Source: Dimargaris cristalligena
Taxonomy: Eukaryota; Kickxellomycota; Dimargaritomycetes; Dimargaritales; Dimargaritaceae
DNA: 27,427 nucleotides
Direction: 5' to 3'
Assembly: GCA_027576995.1 (NCBI GenBank)
Contig: JANBQC010000259.1
Coordinates: 1 to 27,427, forward strand
Under the pieces are notes generated by a model that had not been told where the DNA came from, made no database searches, and was given only the letters and a program-made list of their open reading frames with translations. The translations under genes were made by a program, and so were the position numbers. Numbering within the stretch: position 1 is the stretch's first letter; each line of letters starts with the position of its first letter. Positions 11,582-21,613 of this stretch are shown here, piece after piece.

Positions 11582-12482
11582 ATGGTAGGTGTATCCTTAT
11601 ATTTCGATAAATCTATGAACCCAGATGTTATGAATACTGCCGAGTCAATCGATCAACTTGCTGAAACGATCTACTGGCGCGTGTTTCAAAATTTGGACGA
11701 CGAGGCCATGCCTCCGTCACATTTTATGCAGGTTTTCCCCCTCCTTTTAATTTTTTTCTCGAAATAGCCTGGCCACTCAACCATAACAGCGGTTGCTGTA
11801 TAGGCCTCGCAACTGCTGCTATTCGCCCAGTACAGTATACAGCGTGAGGTTGCACAGACTAATGCGACATACACTACCGCTGGCTATCCTTTCCGCCCCA
11901 CAGGCGTAATCTCAAACCATCATCAGGTTCCCTTTCTTCACTCCTTGGGTGGAATCAAATGGGAGGCACACCTAGTGCACCAAAAAAGAGAGTTGAAAGT
12001 AATACCTGTAAAATATAATCGCAATTCCCTAATTGGCCCAAGTACACCAGAGAGCCTGGGGGGTTGTAGAGTGGAGAAGCGGAGGGGGGGGTCCAGGAAA
12101 CAAGAACCAGTGTCCCAGAGACCCCCCCCCCACAGTTATAAAAAGACCGTTGGTTCCACCTTGTAACAAAGGCCATCTCCGGCCCTAATACCCCTACCCC
12201 TACTTTATCGGTATATCCCGTACTGTATTTTTTTTCTTCACTTCCCTTCCGTTCCAGCCCGTAATCTCGGCTCTACTGGACCAAGTCGAACGAGTGCAGC
12301 GAACCTTAAGCAATACAACCCTATTTCCGGACCCCAATCTAGCTGGACAGCTCTGGCACCCGAGCACATCAAACTCCCTTATTTACGACCAGTTATCCGT
12401 CACTGGCGATACCCAGTGTTTATATATATATATATATATATATAACGGAATCACCATCAGCCGACCATGTTTTCCAAAGTAG
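11582..12482 (+). CDS. Possible multi-exon gene of unknown function (uncertain)
   Basis: I do not recognise a family. Three protein-like blocks lie in order. The first is 11582-11731 from an ATG (AESIDQLAETIYWRVFQNLD), then GTTTTC, a poor donor. The second begins at 11804 after TATAG (ASQLLLFAQYSIQREVAQ). The third begins at 12258 after TTCCAG (PVISALLDQVERVQRTLS, then LWHPSTSNSLIYDQL). Blocks one to two and a phase-0 start for block three are compatible with in-frame splicing. The end of block two is unclear; candidate donors are GTAATC, GTTCCC and GTAATA. Block three has no stop until 12480-12482, which reads through the TA repeat and overlaps the next gene's ATG by 16 bases in another frame. 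The real gene may therefore end differently, may be a relic, or may not exist. Confidence 0.25.
12420..12444. repeat. (TA)12 microsatellite just upstream of the first 5'-nucleotidase
   Basis: About twelve uninterrupted TA dinucleotides end 22 bases before the ATG at 12467. The tract lies in the presumed 5' UTR or core promoter. It could serve as a TATA-like or nucleosome-free element, but nothing in the sequence proves this. Confidence 0.9.
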
Positions 12483-14284
12483 GAATTTTGCTTTGCGGTC
12501 TGCTCGGCGCTGGGTTCCCCCTGCTAGTCAACGGCGTGGCCCAGTCGGACTTCCTTACATCCAGTCTAATCAAGCGGAGTACGGACTTCCTCCAGCCCCA
12601 GTCCCTCCCCCACCACCACCAGCTGCAATACGATTTCCACGCTTCCAGTGAGTCTGGCCTCCGGGCCGGTACCCAATTCCACCATCAACACGGTGGCCGG
12701 TATACCCCGAAACCAACCAGCGACATTGAACTCCGGCTCATATTTACCAACGATATCCACTCCCACGAGATGCCCTTCAATCCGGTTGGGGCCCACTGCA
12801 GTTACACCGACGTGCAACGGGAAGAGTGTCGGGGCGGAGCGGCTCGCCGCAAATACATCTTCGACTTATTGGAGCGGGGTCATCCCAATGTCCTGAAATT
12901 CGACAGCGGCGATATCTTCCAGGGCGACCCATTCTACAACTACTACCGGGGTAATGCATCCATCCCGATTATGCAAATCCTGGGGTATACGGCCGTCACG
13001 ATTGGCAACCACGAATTCGACGATAAGGTGGACCACTTGGTGAAGTTCTACAAGCAGCTTAAAATCCCCGTGGTATGTACCAACCTGAACCTCGCCGGCG
13101 AACCCGAGCTGTACCGTATTGTGAAGCGCAGTTTGATTCTGGAACAGTACAATATCGCTATTTTGGGCATCACCACAGTCAACACCCAGTCCATCTCCCA
13201 AGGGACCGGTCAAGTAGAGTTTATCGACCCCGTTCCGGCGGTCCAAGCCGAGATTGACCGGCTGCGCGGCCAGGGCATTACCACCATTTTCGTACTCAGC
13301 CACTGCGGCTACAAAACCGAACAGCGTCTGATTCGCAAAACCCGGGGCATTACGCTTATTTTCGGTGGCCACAGCCATTCCTACTTGAGTAACGACCCCG
13401 ACGACCCCAGCGCCCGGGGCGCTTTTCCCACCACCGTGTATGACCTCGACGGCCGGCCCGCTTACGTGGTCCAGGCGAAAATGTGGGGCGAATACGTGGG
13501 TTTCCTGGACCTGACGCTCAACCCCGAACTGGGGCAGATTACGTGGCTCAGCGGCCAACCGATTCACCTGTCCTCCAACGTCCCCGAAGACGCAGCTATG
13601 AAGGCCTTTGTAGAACACCTCAATAAGCCCATCCAGGCTGCCGGTGGGTCTGTCCTGGCCCACGTTCCCTTAGATATGCCCCAAGCGCCGTGCAAACGCG
13701 GCGAATGCCAGCTTGCTAACTGGGTCACAAACGCCATGTTGGCCGCCACGCGCCACTTATCCACCCAAATCGCGCTCATCAATAGCGACGGGATGCGCCA
13801 AGGCCTGCGTCAGGGTCCCCTAACCCTGTCCAACCTGTTGGCCGTTTTCCCCTTCCGGGATCCCGTAGTCCAGGCGTACATGACCGGCCGCCATATCCTC
13901 GATAGTATCACCGGTTCGGTGCGCGAACGCAGTCCCGTGGACCAGGTCTGGGTCACTTGTTTTGCCCAGTTCGCCGGCCTAAAAATGGACTTTAATTTCG
14001 AGCGCAAATACCTGCACCGCCTTTACGTACGCGCGGGTCCGAGCGACCCCCCTAGTTCCTCGGACAGTCCCTACCCCGGCTGGATTCCGATCCAGGAAGA
14101 TAAGGTATACTCCGTGGTCACCTTGGAGTACGTGGCCAAGGGCAACGATCACGTTGTGGTACCCAAATTGACCAAGTACCAGCATATCACTGATATTGTG
14201 CAGTTGCTCTATAGTCAGTTGGAAGGCTCCGAATTAAACCCCCAGCTCGATGGGCGGATGGTCACTGTCGACCCACCCGAGTAA
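12467..14284 (+). CDS. Secreted 5'-nucleotidase family metallophosphatase, copy 1
   Basis: This intronless 605-aa enzyme belongs to the UshA/CD73 family and should hydrolyse nucleoside 5'-phosphates to nucleoside and phosphate outside the cell. Residues 1-25 form a clear signal peptide with hydrophobic core VGILLCGLLGAGFPLLV. The N-terminal metallophosphatase domain (about 88-360) has every metal and catalytic motif: NDIHSH (95-100), GDIFQG (148-153), GNHEFD (180-185, with the H182/D185 dyad), SHCG (278-281) and GGHSH (300-304). The C-terminal nucleotide-binding domain has CKRGEC (409-414, matching the CD73 353-358 disulfide), NSDGMR (439-444, matching N390 and R395), AVFPF with F463 at the CD73 F417 position, and EYVAKGND, where Y555 takes the F500 position and D561 the D506 position. 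No C-terminal GPI-type hydrophobic tail is seen, so the product is probably soluble or wall-held. The start is fixed by the signal peptide. A paralogue lies 4 kb downstream on the same strand. Confidence 0.92.
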   Translation: MFSKVGILLCGLLGAGFPLLVNGVAQSDFLTSSLIKRSTDFLQPQSLPHHHQLQYDFHASSESGLRAGTQFHHQHGGRYTPKPTSDIELRLIFTNDIHSHEMPFNPVGAHCSYTDVQREECRGGAARRKYIFDLLERGHPNVLKFDSGDIFQGDPFYNYYRGNASIPIMQILGYTAVTIGNHEFDDKVDHLVKFYKQLKIPVVCTNLNLAGEPELYRIVKRSLILEQYNIAILGITTVNTQSISQGTGQVEFIDPVPAVQAEIDRLRGQGITTIFVLSHCGYKTEQRLIRKTRGITLIFGGHSHSYLSNDPDDPSARGAFPTTVYDLDGRPAYVVQAKMWGEYVGFLDLTLNPELGQITWLSGQPIHLSSNVPEDAAMKAFVEHLNKPIQAAGGSVLAHVPLDMPQAPCKRGECQLANWVTNAMLAATRHLSTQIALINSDGMRQGLRQGPLTLSNLLAVFPFRDPVVQAYMTGRHILDSITGSVRERSPVDQVWVTCFAQFAGLKMDFNFERKYLHRLYVRAGPSDPPSSSDSPYPGWIPIQEDKVYSVVTLEYVAKGNDHVVVPKLTKYQHITDIVQLLYSQLEGSELNPQLDGRMVTVDPPE

Positions 14285-17200
14285 CCGGCTAGACTATCCA
14301 TACTGGAGTATTATTCAGCCGGATATTTAGCAGTGTTAATCGATGCAAAGAGGGAGAGGGGGTCAGCTACCTAAAGTAACCCCAGTCGGACCCTAATTGG
14401 GCATATTTTTTTTGGTTCCATTTCATACGTAATTACCTTTCCTTCTTTATCAATCATATTTATCGCGATTTTTTTTTACAGTCATTATTTTACAAGACTA
14501 ATTTTTTTGGTGATCTTTTTTTTTGTTAATTTTTGGACGATTAGATTTTACCCCGAAGGGGATTTTATACACACTGGCCATTCAATTTAATTGATAAATA
14601 CATTAAATTAGGCCGGACCCTACTTTTAAAGCCATACCTACTAATTGATAGTCTTTTAATAGGACTGGGATCTCTGACTGTTTTTGAAGGCAACTGGTCC
14701 CGATCATCAAAGATGCCTGCCTAATTTGAGGGGAAACAGCAGTCCGGGATTGCCTTTGCTTACTAAACAAATCGGCAGGGCTATCCAGGAAAATGCATCC
14801 TTAGACACACACACATACATACATATAGCCTTATTAGGCTTATGAAGTTCGGCGGTTGATCCAAATACACTGGTGAATCAGACGACTAACTATAATTTTG
14901 TTCTATTTTGGTTAAGTAGGTTGGACAGGTGCCCCCCTCCCTGCTTCCCATCCATCGTCTAATTAGGCTTAATGGACTGCCCATATGAATGTGGAAGGGA
15001 CATTGGCTCTAATGTGACTTCCCATGGACTTTGTCTGTGGTCCCAATATGACGCCGATGGCTTAATTTATAGCGATCACCGCCTCCAAAACAGGTCAATC
15101 TGGAGGAGGGACTCTGTCCTTTGGGCAAAATGGGTCGGGTGGTCGGTCGGGTTATCATGATGTAATGGCGTTGGGCATGTGGGTGCTTCGATCAAACCAG
15201 TCTGACTATGTCCACATGGGCCAGGCTATTCCAAAGAGCTGTAAATGATTGGATTAATTAGTCTCGTGTAGAAATCATGGCGTTTTGTTCTTCATTCGGT
15301 TAAGTTAAACCATTCGATGCCTTTTGGCTCTACTCAGCTAGTATTGAACTAGTCGTCTGAGGTGGTTCCCACTAATACAATTAACTGGAAAGATAGCCCT
15401 AGCCGAGTAACCGTTCCATGGGTAGGTAGGTAAGGGGCGGCGGCATTGTAGACCCCTAGCACCCATGACTAGGACTCATCATCGCAAGCCAAGGGTATTT
15501 CACCGGTCGTACAGGCCGCGACATTTCAAGGGTGTTGGAAGGTGTTGGGAAAATTACGAACTTGTCAGCTGCCTAGTTCCAAAAACTTTATAAGCGGGTT
15601 GGGGGATTTAGCTATTTTTGAGTGTAAGCGGACTAATCCCAAGTTCCGGAAGTGAAATTTCATTGACCTAATAGTAGTAAATGGGCAACCATAGTAGGCT
15701 ATAGTACCCGGCGGGGATGTCTTCCAACGGGAATGTACTTATATGTGGGTTTTGGATATCATGCCGGATGCTGGTTGTGATGATCTATTGTGATGTGTAT
15801 ATTTTTTAGGAAAACCTATGGCACTCGGATCATGGGCATGAACAGATGGCCGTGGCTGGATAAACGATATGCCTAGTGGAATTCATTAGAGGCGGTACTG
15901 TGCTACCCATACGTCGAAGAGTTCGGCTTAATAACCCTCTCTAATTCCCCTTCTCTCATCGATCCATACGACTCTTTAATGCTTTTGGTCTCATCCATGA
16001 AACAGCGGACTCGTGGGCCACCGGTTTTGATTATTTACTTCATTCCCCCCCTTTTTTTTGCTTTAACCGCTTCATTCAAGTATATACCACCCATTTTTTT
16101 GATAGGGGAATAGGACGGTATCGGCTGAGTACGAGACTCCGCCGGTCCAACCATCCCGCAGCGGATAATTGGTTCGTCTAAACTCGTCTATACACCTGCT
16201 TTGTGACCCTTTCCGTTAGTGCCGATCAGCCAGCCATTCGCTGGCCACGCGTTTCAGGTCACGACGGCCACACCAGTGGTGTACTCCTCGCCATTCTCCT
16301 GCTCTTTGCCTAGTCTAGCTAAAGAGTGCAGGGTCTCCCTCTATTAGGCGACCAATGGTTCGGACTTATTGAACCTGGGCCATATCGAAATAGTCAGCAG
16401 CAGAGGCTTTACCAATCGTGGACAAGTCCCGTGGACTTTTTTTCGGAGGTGATTACTCTCGCTCCGTGCAACCCATCGTACGACTTCTACGATTGGAGGG
16501 GCGGTAGAGGCCAGTTTGCTAGTATGGGCGGAAGGATGCATTGGGGATAGGTGCTTATTGAATTCCTTCACAAATGTACAGCCAAAAATATATATATATT
16601 ACAATTCCGTGACTCTTACGTATATAGTAGACCCCACAGCGCGAATCGTCGTTTTCAATCAATTAAATGGGTAATTATGAGTGTCGGATATTCCTATACC
16701 GAATATGGAAGACGTCCGTTATTCATTTACTTTTTATGACACTGCCCTCCCCTCCTCCATTTTAAATGTATTGATCGAAAAATGGCACTCGTTCCTAGGA
16801 AAGAGGCAGGGACAGGGACACGGCACCTGCTCCGCCTTGCCCTGTCCGGGTGGGTCGTACATGGCAATGTAAAGGGTTGGGTGGTACGCCACAAAAAAGG
16901 CGAGGAGTGTGGGAGGATAGCTCTGACTATTTTTCTTCCTTTCACTCCTCTTATTATATATCTCTTTCTCCCTTGCTCACCTAGCAATTCCAATGATTTA
17001 TTTTTAAAATCTGTGCAGCTGATCGTATATTTTGAACACCAGCTTATCCAGCAGAGGGCGCTTACAGGCGAAATGAAGGGTGTGTTACCTGTGTTTCAAA
17101 AACTGTACAAGGGAGTTCTGGCCAATAGAGGGGAATATGGGGTGAACTTATATTTCCTTTTGCCCCAAAGCCCCTAATAAGCCATTGGAGGACTTTATGC

Positions 17201-18305
17201 GACATTTGCGATAGCCAAACAACCGCCTACTCCACTCTTCCTGCGACCATTATACACAAGTTTAAGCCTCATTCCTTTGACCACCCACGCCCAGACTGGT
17301 CTACTTTCCCATTGATCTAGTAGCCTGGTCATCTCTACCAAACTAAAGGTCTGCTTTATTAACCTGCCAGCCACTGCAGGGGGATCTAGCTAATCCTCAG
17401 GGATTAGGCCGGGGTACTTGAGGGGGGGACAGGAAGGGTTGGCAATGCATGGACATAGCTGGACGGGTTATAGGGGTAGGGTATGGAGGGGGGGGTGAAA
17501 AGGACACCTCCCTATCGTGCTTGTACATGCAAGAGGAAGGTGACCAGGTGACGGGAGTACAAAAACTCCCGACGAGCCAATCATTCAGGCGGCCATAAGA
17601 AACGGGGGAGGAGGATATATGTAAAGGGCAGCCGGCGGGGTTGGGGAAAGTATAGATCATGTCCTTTTCTCCCCTTTTCCACCATTTTAGCCCGCCAATG
17701 CACGTATCATCTCTGTATACGACATTCTCGTCTTCTTTATGAAAAAAAGAAAAGAAGAGATAGTAGTATCGAACAGTCGTCTGACAAACCCTGCACCATC
17801 ATTGGGTAATGCCCTAACTGTATTATAGTCCGTCGGCCACCTTCTCCCCCCCTGTCCACAGCGATTCCTCAACTATAAATGGGACACTATCCCCGCCGAA
17901 CCCTTGATTCGACTTCCTTAACGGGAACACCCAATATTACTACCAAGTTAATTTAGATCTTTATTTACATGCTTATCATTTGAGTTGAACAAGTGTACTG
18001 GGTTAATTGTATTCAATCGTTTTTTTATTTTATAGCTTTTCCCTAACCATTGGGTAATCTAGAGTATCGTTTCTACCCGAAATTAACCGAAAGCTAGACC
18101 AATTCTAACCGCAGACTACCGGGTATTTTAGAGATTTTCGCAAGTCACTAAACCTCGGTCAAATCGAGGTCTTCGCTAATAATTACTTCCGATATTCCCG
18201 TCTATTCATCATCGTTTCTCTTATAATTCGCTGTACCACTTCTCGACATTTTTCGGTCAGTTTTATTCTCCCCCACTCCCCCCCCTTCATTAACTAATTC
18301 CAAGC
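14285..18305. other. Long spacer between the two 5'-nucleotidase genes
   Basis: Four kilobases contain no gene I can support. The left end is T-rich with many poly-T runs (about 14405-14530), as expected of a 3' flank. Short runs of ACAC/ATAC (about 14806-14825) and TA (about 16588-16600) occur. Exon-like fragments at 16326-17177 are listed separately. The right end is the promoter of the second nucleotidase gene and holds C- and T-rich runs just before its ATG. Confidence 0.5.
16326..17177 (+). other. Exon-like open segments, no gene model
   Basis: Three protein-like segments lie in a row. One is near 16332-16550 after a GTGCAG acceptor-like site (GDQWFGLIEPGPYRNSQQQ). One is 16682-16870, containing an ATG at 16705 (EDVRYSFTFYDTALPSS). 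One is 17019-17177 after CTGTGCAG and ends at a stop (LIVYFEHQLIQQRALTGEM). Joining 16705-16767 to 17019-17177 through donor GTATTG keeps frame and needs a 251-nt intron, a size normal for this locus. I recognise no family and cannot link the first segment in frame with a good donor. A small lineage-specific gene is possible, as is chance. Confidence 0.2.
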
Positions 18306-20117
18306 ATGCGACAGGGATATGTTATTAGTTCCATTATGGTGCTCCTCGCCACGCGCGGACCGGAGATGGCGGTTCATGCCAAAGCCACGGGCATGATGCC
18401 GGGTCTAATCGCACCCATGGGACCCTACCAGAACTTCATTTACGACAGCGACAATGCGCATTCCGGGGAGCTATCGGGCCCCGTTCGCTTCCACAACCTA
18501 CACCAAACGGCGTACCAGGATATCTACCAAGAGGGCGTAAAGCTGCGGATTATTATCACCAACGACATTCACGCGCACGAAGACGAATTCAATTACGTGG
18601 GAGCCGATTGTACCGACTTTGACCGCTCGGCCCAGGCCTGTTTCGGGGGCGCCGCCCGGCGTCGCACCATTGTGGATATGCTTCGCGCGGGCCATCCTGA
18701 TACATTGTTGGTGGATGCCGGGGACGCCTTCCAGGGCCACCTCATCCATAATTATTACACCGGTCTTGCGACGGCCCACATTATGAACGTGCTGGCCTAT
18801 TCCTTCATGACCATCGGCAACCACGAGTTTGACAATGGCATCGACGCTCTGGCCGCTTTTTTCAACCAACTGGATTTCCCCGTTGTTTGTTCCAACATTG
18901 AGTTCCCCCCGGAATCGCCCCTACACGACTTAGTGTACCCCTACGTGATTATCAAGAAGTATAATCTGGGGGTGGTGGGTTTTACCACCACCAATATCAA
19001 ATCCCTATCGCTCGGGGAGGGCCTAAGTTCGATTACGATTACGGATCCCGTCGTGGCCGTCCAGAAACAGATTGATTATCTCCAGTCTGTGGGAGTCAAG
19101 ACCATCGTGGCCATCAGTCACAGCGGATACCGCATTGACCAACTTATCGCCCAGTCCACCCAGGGTCTGCAGATTATCTTCGGTGGCCACAGTCACACCT
19201 ACTTGGCCAACGACCCCGATCAACCCCAGGCCCGCGGTCCCTACCCGACCACGGTCTACGACCGGTTGGGCCACCCCGTGTATGTAGTCCAGACCAAGAA
19301 GTTCGGCGAATACGTGGGCTACCTGGACCTAACCCTCGACTCCGACTCAGGGGCCATCAACTGGCTGAGCGGCCAGTCCATCCACATGACCCAAAACATC
19401 ACCCCGGACCAGGCCATGCAGGACTTTATCCGCCACATCCGGAGGCCCATTGATACGTTGGCCAACCAGTACCTGGCTGAACTGAACGTGGACATGCCGC
19501 AAATGGACTGCAAGGTGGGTGAATGTCGGCTCGGTAATTTAGTCACCGAAGCCATGCTGTACAGCGCCCGGGACGATCCGTCTTCTTCTCTTTCTCCTTC
19601 GCGCAACGCCCGGCCCTATATTGCCCTTATCAACAGTGACGTGATGCGCTCGGGTCTGACCCACGGTCCGGTGAATCTCGGCCACGTCCTGATGGTTTTC
19701 CCCAACGCCAATAGTCTGGTCCGTCTCGAACTACCCGGGGCCGACCTGCGCAATATTATGATCGCGGCCGTGACCCAAGTTAACCCCGTGGATAACGTCA
19801 AATCCAACTGTTTCGTCCAGTTCGCCGGGATCCGGATCGAATTCAATTTTTGGCAAAAGTACCTGGGTAAAATCGAGGTTCGGTCAGCTACAGGTGTATG
19901 GGAACCCCTGGATGATCAGGCAATTTACCCCATTCTAACCACCGACTTCGTGGCCCTTGGGGGCGATCATTTGGTGGCGATTAAACTCGACTTCGAATCC
20001 ATCTTGCCCCTCAACCAAATGTTGGCTCGGTACCTCGCGAATAACCCGAAGCCCAATATTGAACTAGACGGCCGTCACCGGGAAGTGCCAGTCCCCGCAT
20101 CTATTTCCGTGGCGTAA
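18306..20117 (+). CDS. Secreted 5'-nucleotidase-like metallophosphatase, copy 2, with altered base-binding site
   Basis: This intronless 603-aa paralogue of the gene at 12467 aligns over its full length, with roughly half the residues the same by eye. Residues 1-24 look like a signal peptide (YVISSIMVLLAT core), weaker than in copy 1. The metal centre is intact: NDIHAH (86-91), GDAFQG (139-144), GNHEFD (171-176), SHSG (271-274) and GGHSH (293-297). CKVGEC (402-407) keeps the disulfide pair. The nucleotide-binding domain departs from the family in two places. NSDVMR (443-448) has Val where copy 1 and CD73/UshA have Gly. MVFPNANS puts Asn467 where a Phe normally stacks on the nucleobase (CD73 F417; F463 in copy 1). 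The second stacking position is Phe (F548) and the ribose-site Asp is kept (D554). It is probably still a secreted phosphohydrolase, but its preferred substrate may not be an ordinary nucleoside monophosphate. A putative AATAAA lies 113 bp past the stop. Confidence 0.9.
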   Translation: MRQGYVISSIMVLLATRGPEMAVHAKATGMMPGLIAPMGPYQNFIYDSDNAHSGELSGPVRFHNLHQTAYQDIYQEGVKLRIIITNDIHAHEDEFNYVGADCTDFDRSAQACFGGAARRRTIVDMLRAGHPDTLLVDAGDAFQGHLIHNYYTGLATAHIMNVLAYSFMTIGNHEFDNGIDALAAFFNQLDFPVVCSNIEFPPESPLHDLVYPYVIIKKYNLGVVGFTTTNIKSLSLGEGLSSITITDPVVAVQKQIDYLQSVGVKTIVAISHSGYRIDQLIAQSTQGLQIIFGGHSHTYLANDPDQPQARGPYPTTVYDRLGHPVYVVQTKKFGEYVGYLDLTLDSDSGAINWLSGQSIHMTQNITPDQAMQDFIRHIRRPIDTLANQYLAELNVDMPQMDCKVGECRLGNLVTEAMLYSARDDPSSSLSPSRNARPYIALINSDVMRSGLTHGPVNLGHVLMVFPNANSLVRLELPGADLRNIMIAAVTQVNPVDNVKSNCFVQFAGIRIEFNFWQKYLGKIEVRSATGVWEPLDDQAIYPILTTDFVALGGDHLVAIKLDFESILPLNQMLARYLANNPKPNIELDGRHREVPVPASISVA

Positions 20118-20229
20118 AAAATAGATAGACATGGGTCTCTCACTTTACCCAGCACATCCACATGGTGTAAGGGTAAAACTAACCCATTCAATTTTTTCTC
20201 TAGCGGAGACTGTGTGTTCGTCTTTGTCT

Positions 20230-20235
20230 AATAAA
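20230..20235 (+). terminator. Putative poly(A) signal for 5'-nucleotidase copy 2
   Basis: An exact AATAAA lies about 113 bp downstream of the stop codon on the coding strand. The position fits a 3' UTR of ordinary fungal length, but this hexamer is common by chance in AT-rich DNA. Confidence 0.35.
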
Positions 20236-20290
20236 TGCCATATGTTTAGTGCCTACCCATCGGATACCAATCAACCATTGAGTTGTACCA

Positions 20291-20296
20291 TTTATT
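20291..20296 (-). terminator. Putative poly(A) signal for NCBP2
   Basis: TTTATT on the plus strand reads AATAAA on the NCBP2 coding strand, about 190 bp beyond its stop. Support is positional only. Confidence 0.25.
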
Positions 20297-20487
20297 TGAA
20301 TTTAAGCATATGATTGAAACTGTGGGGGGTGGGCAATATTCACGTTGAAAACACTAAGCAGCGCCTTTATGGCTAGAAATAGCTGAGGCAGAGATAAAAA
20401 AAAGACGGAGCTGGAGGGGTGTGAGTGGGTGAAGGTGATATACGGATGATATACAGAGCGTTATAGTGGAAAAGGGGTCGCTTAATT

Positions 20488-21613
20488 TCACTGGGGAATC
20501 TCTTCGCTCACGGCAATATCCATATTCGCCGATGGTTGTTCTTGCTCTAATAGGACAATCGTCAAAAAATTGGTTGGGGAAATCGTAGTAGTTAGTAAAA
20601 TACACCAGCATGTAGGAAGGGTCGACCCTATCAATACAGTCTTCCAAACAAAATAGCCTGGCGCGGGATAATAACACCCAATAAAAATACAAACTCTCAA
20701 AAAATTAAAATGGCATACCTTGAACCTGCATGGACTGGTCAATCGAAGCGCCTTCGGGGATATTGGCGATTGGTACGTAGTTTTCGTCAATGTCCTGTCG
20801 GCGCTGTTCCTCTTGCTTGGCCCGAATATGGCCCCAGCCACCACGGCCGGGATCATACTCCTGTCGGTATTCGTCACGTACCTGACCGCCACTTCGGCCA
20901 CGGCCAAATTGCCGGCCTTCACGGAAGCCAGGGTCCAAGTCGGTACGCACTATACGATCATCCAGCCGGGTACCGTTGATGTATCGCATACAATCTAAAG
21001 TATCATCACGGCGGTAGTATCTGTTTAAGCCACGAATAATGGTGATACACATGAGAGTATTAGATGGGGCATAGTTTAATTCAGGTTGAGTTTCACGTAA
21101 TGGGTCCCAGTCTTACACAAAACCATCGGGCCGTATATTGGGTATATTAAATAGGGGACAAACTTACTCTACGAAGCAAAACCCGCAGGGGGTTTTCTTA
21201 TTCCGATCCAGTCCCATGATGATACGCTTAATTTCGCCGCACTTGGAGAAGATTTCGTAGATTTGCTCCTCGGTTGTGTAAAAGGATAAATTACCAACGT
21301 ACAGAGTGGTAGTAAAGTCAAGGTCTTTGCTGAACTGGTCTTTGTTGCCCTGTGGTCGATTACGTACGAAGGTAGAGGTTAGCAATAATAACAAGGGCGT
21401 AACGTCCGCGTTAGTCTAAAATCGAAATGAACATCTTGGGCGCGTCCATGATGGGATGGAGTATAACTAGGGATGTCGGCTTCCGAATTGGAAATGTCGA
21501 GCTCACGGGTATATGCGAGAGCATTCGCAGGGATCGGGCTAAAGAGGATTTACCTGGTATTGGTGATCCTTGTAGGACGATGGCCTATCGAGTCGCTGAG
21601 TTACGAAGGCCAT
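20488..21613 (-). CDS. NCBP2: Nuclear cap-binding protein subunit 2 (CBP20)
   Basis: This is the small, cap-contacting subunit of the nuclear cap-binding complex. With NCBP1 (CBP80) it holds the m7G cap of new Pol II transcripts and supports splicing, 3' processing and export. Four exons on the minus strand, 21613-21554, 21349-21168, 21020-20719 and 20546-20488, join in frame to 200 aa. Introns are 204, 147 and 172 nt with donors GTAAAT, GTAAGT and GTATGC. The RRM spans about 34-112, with RNP2 LYVGNL (36-41) and RNP1 around CGFCFVEY (75-82). The cap-stacking tyrosines correspond to Y14 and Y37 (human Y20 and Y43), and F77, F79, D108 and D110 match human F83, F85, D114 and D116. The hallmark tail [18 protein letters not shown] (120-137) is present. 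Human W115 is Leu109 here. The last 60 or so residues, including a 19-codon last exon ([13 protein letters not shown]), extend past the human C-terminus and rest on splice-site evidence alone. Confidence 0.93.

Larger units (their letters stand above)
20118..20487. other. Convergent 3' flank between copy 2 and NCBP2
   Basis: The two genes face tail to tail across 370 bp. No coding segment lies here. Putative poly(A) signals on opposite strands (20230-20235 on +, and AATAAA on - at 20296-20291) would end the two transcripts close to each other in the middle. Confidence 0.55.

Noticed and set aside
12866..13663. 265-codon open frame on the minus strand
   Set aside because: It is antisense to the well-supported nucleotidase on the plus strand. 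Its composition is a codon-complement shadow of GC-rich coding sequence and it has no motif.
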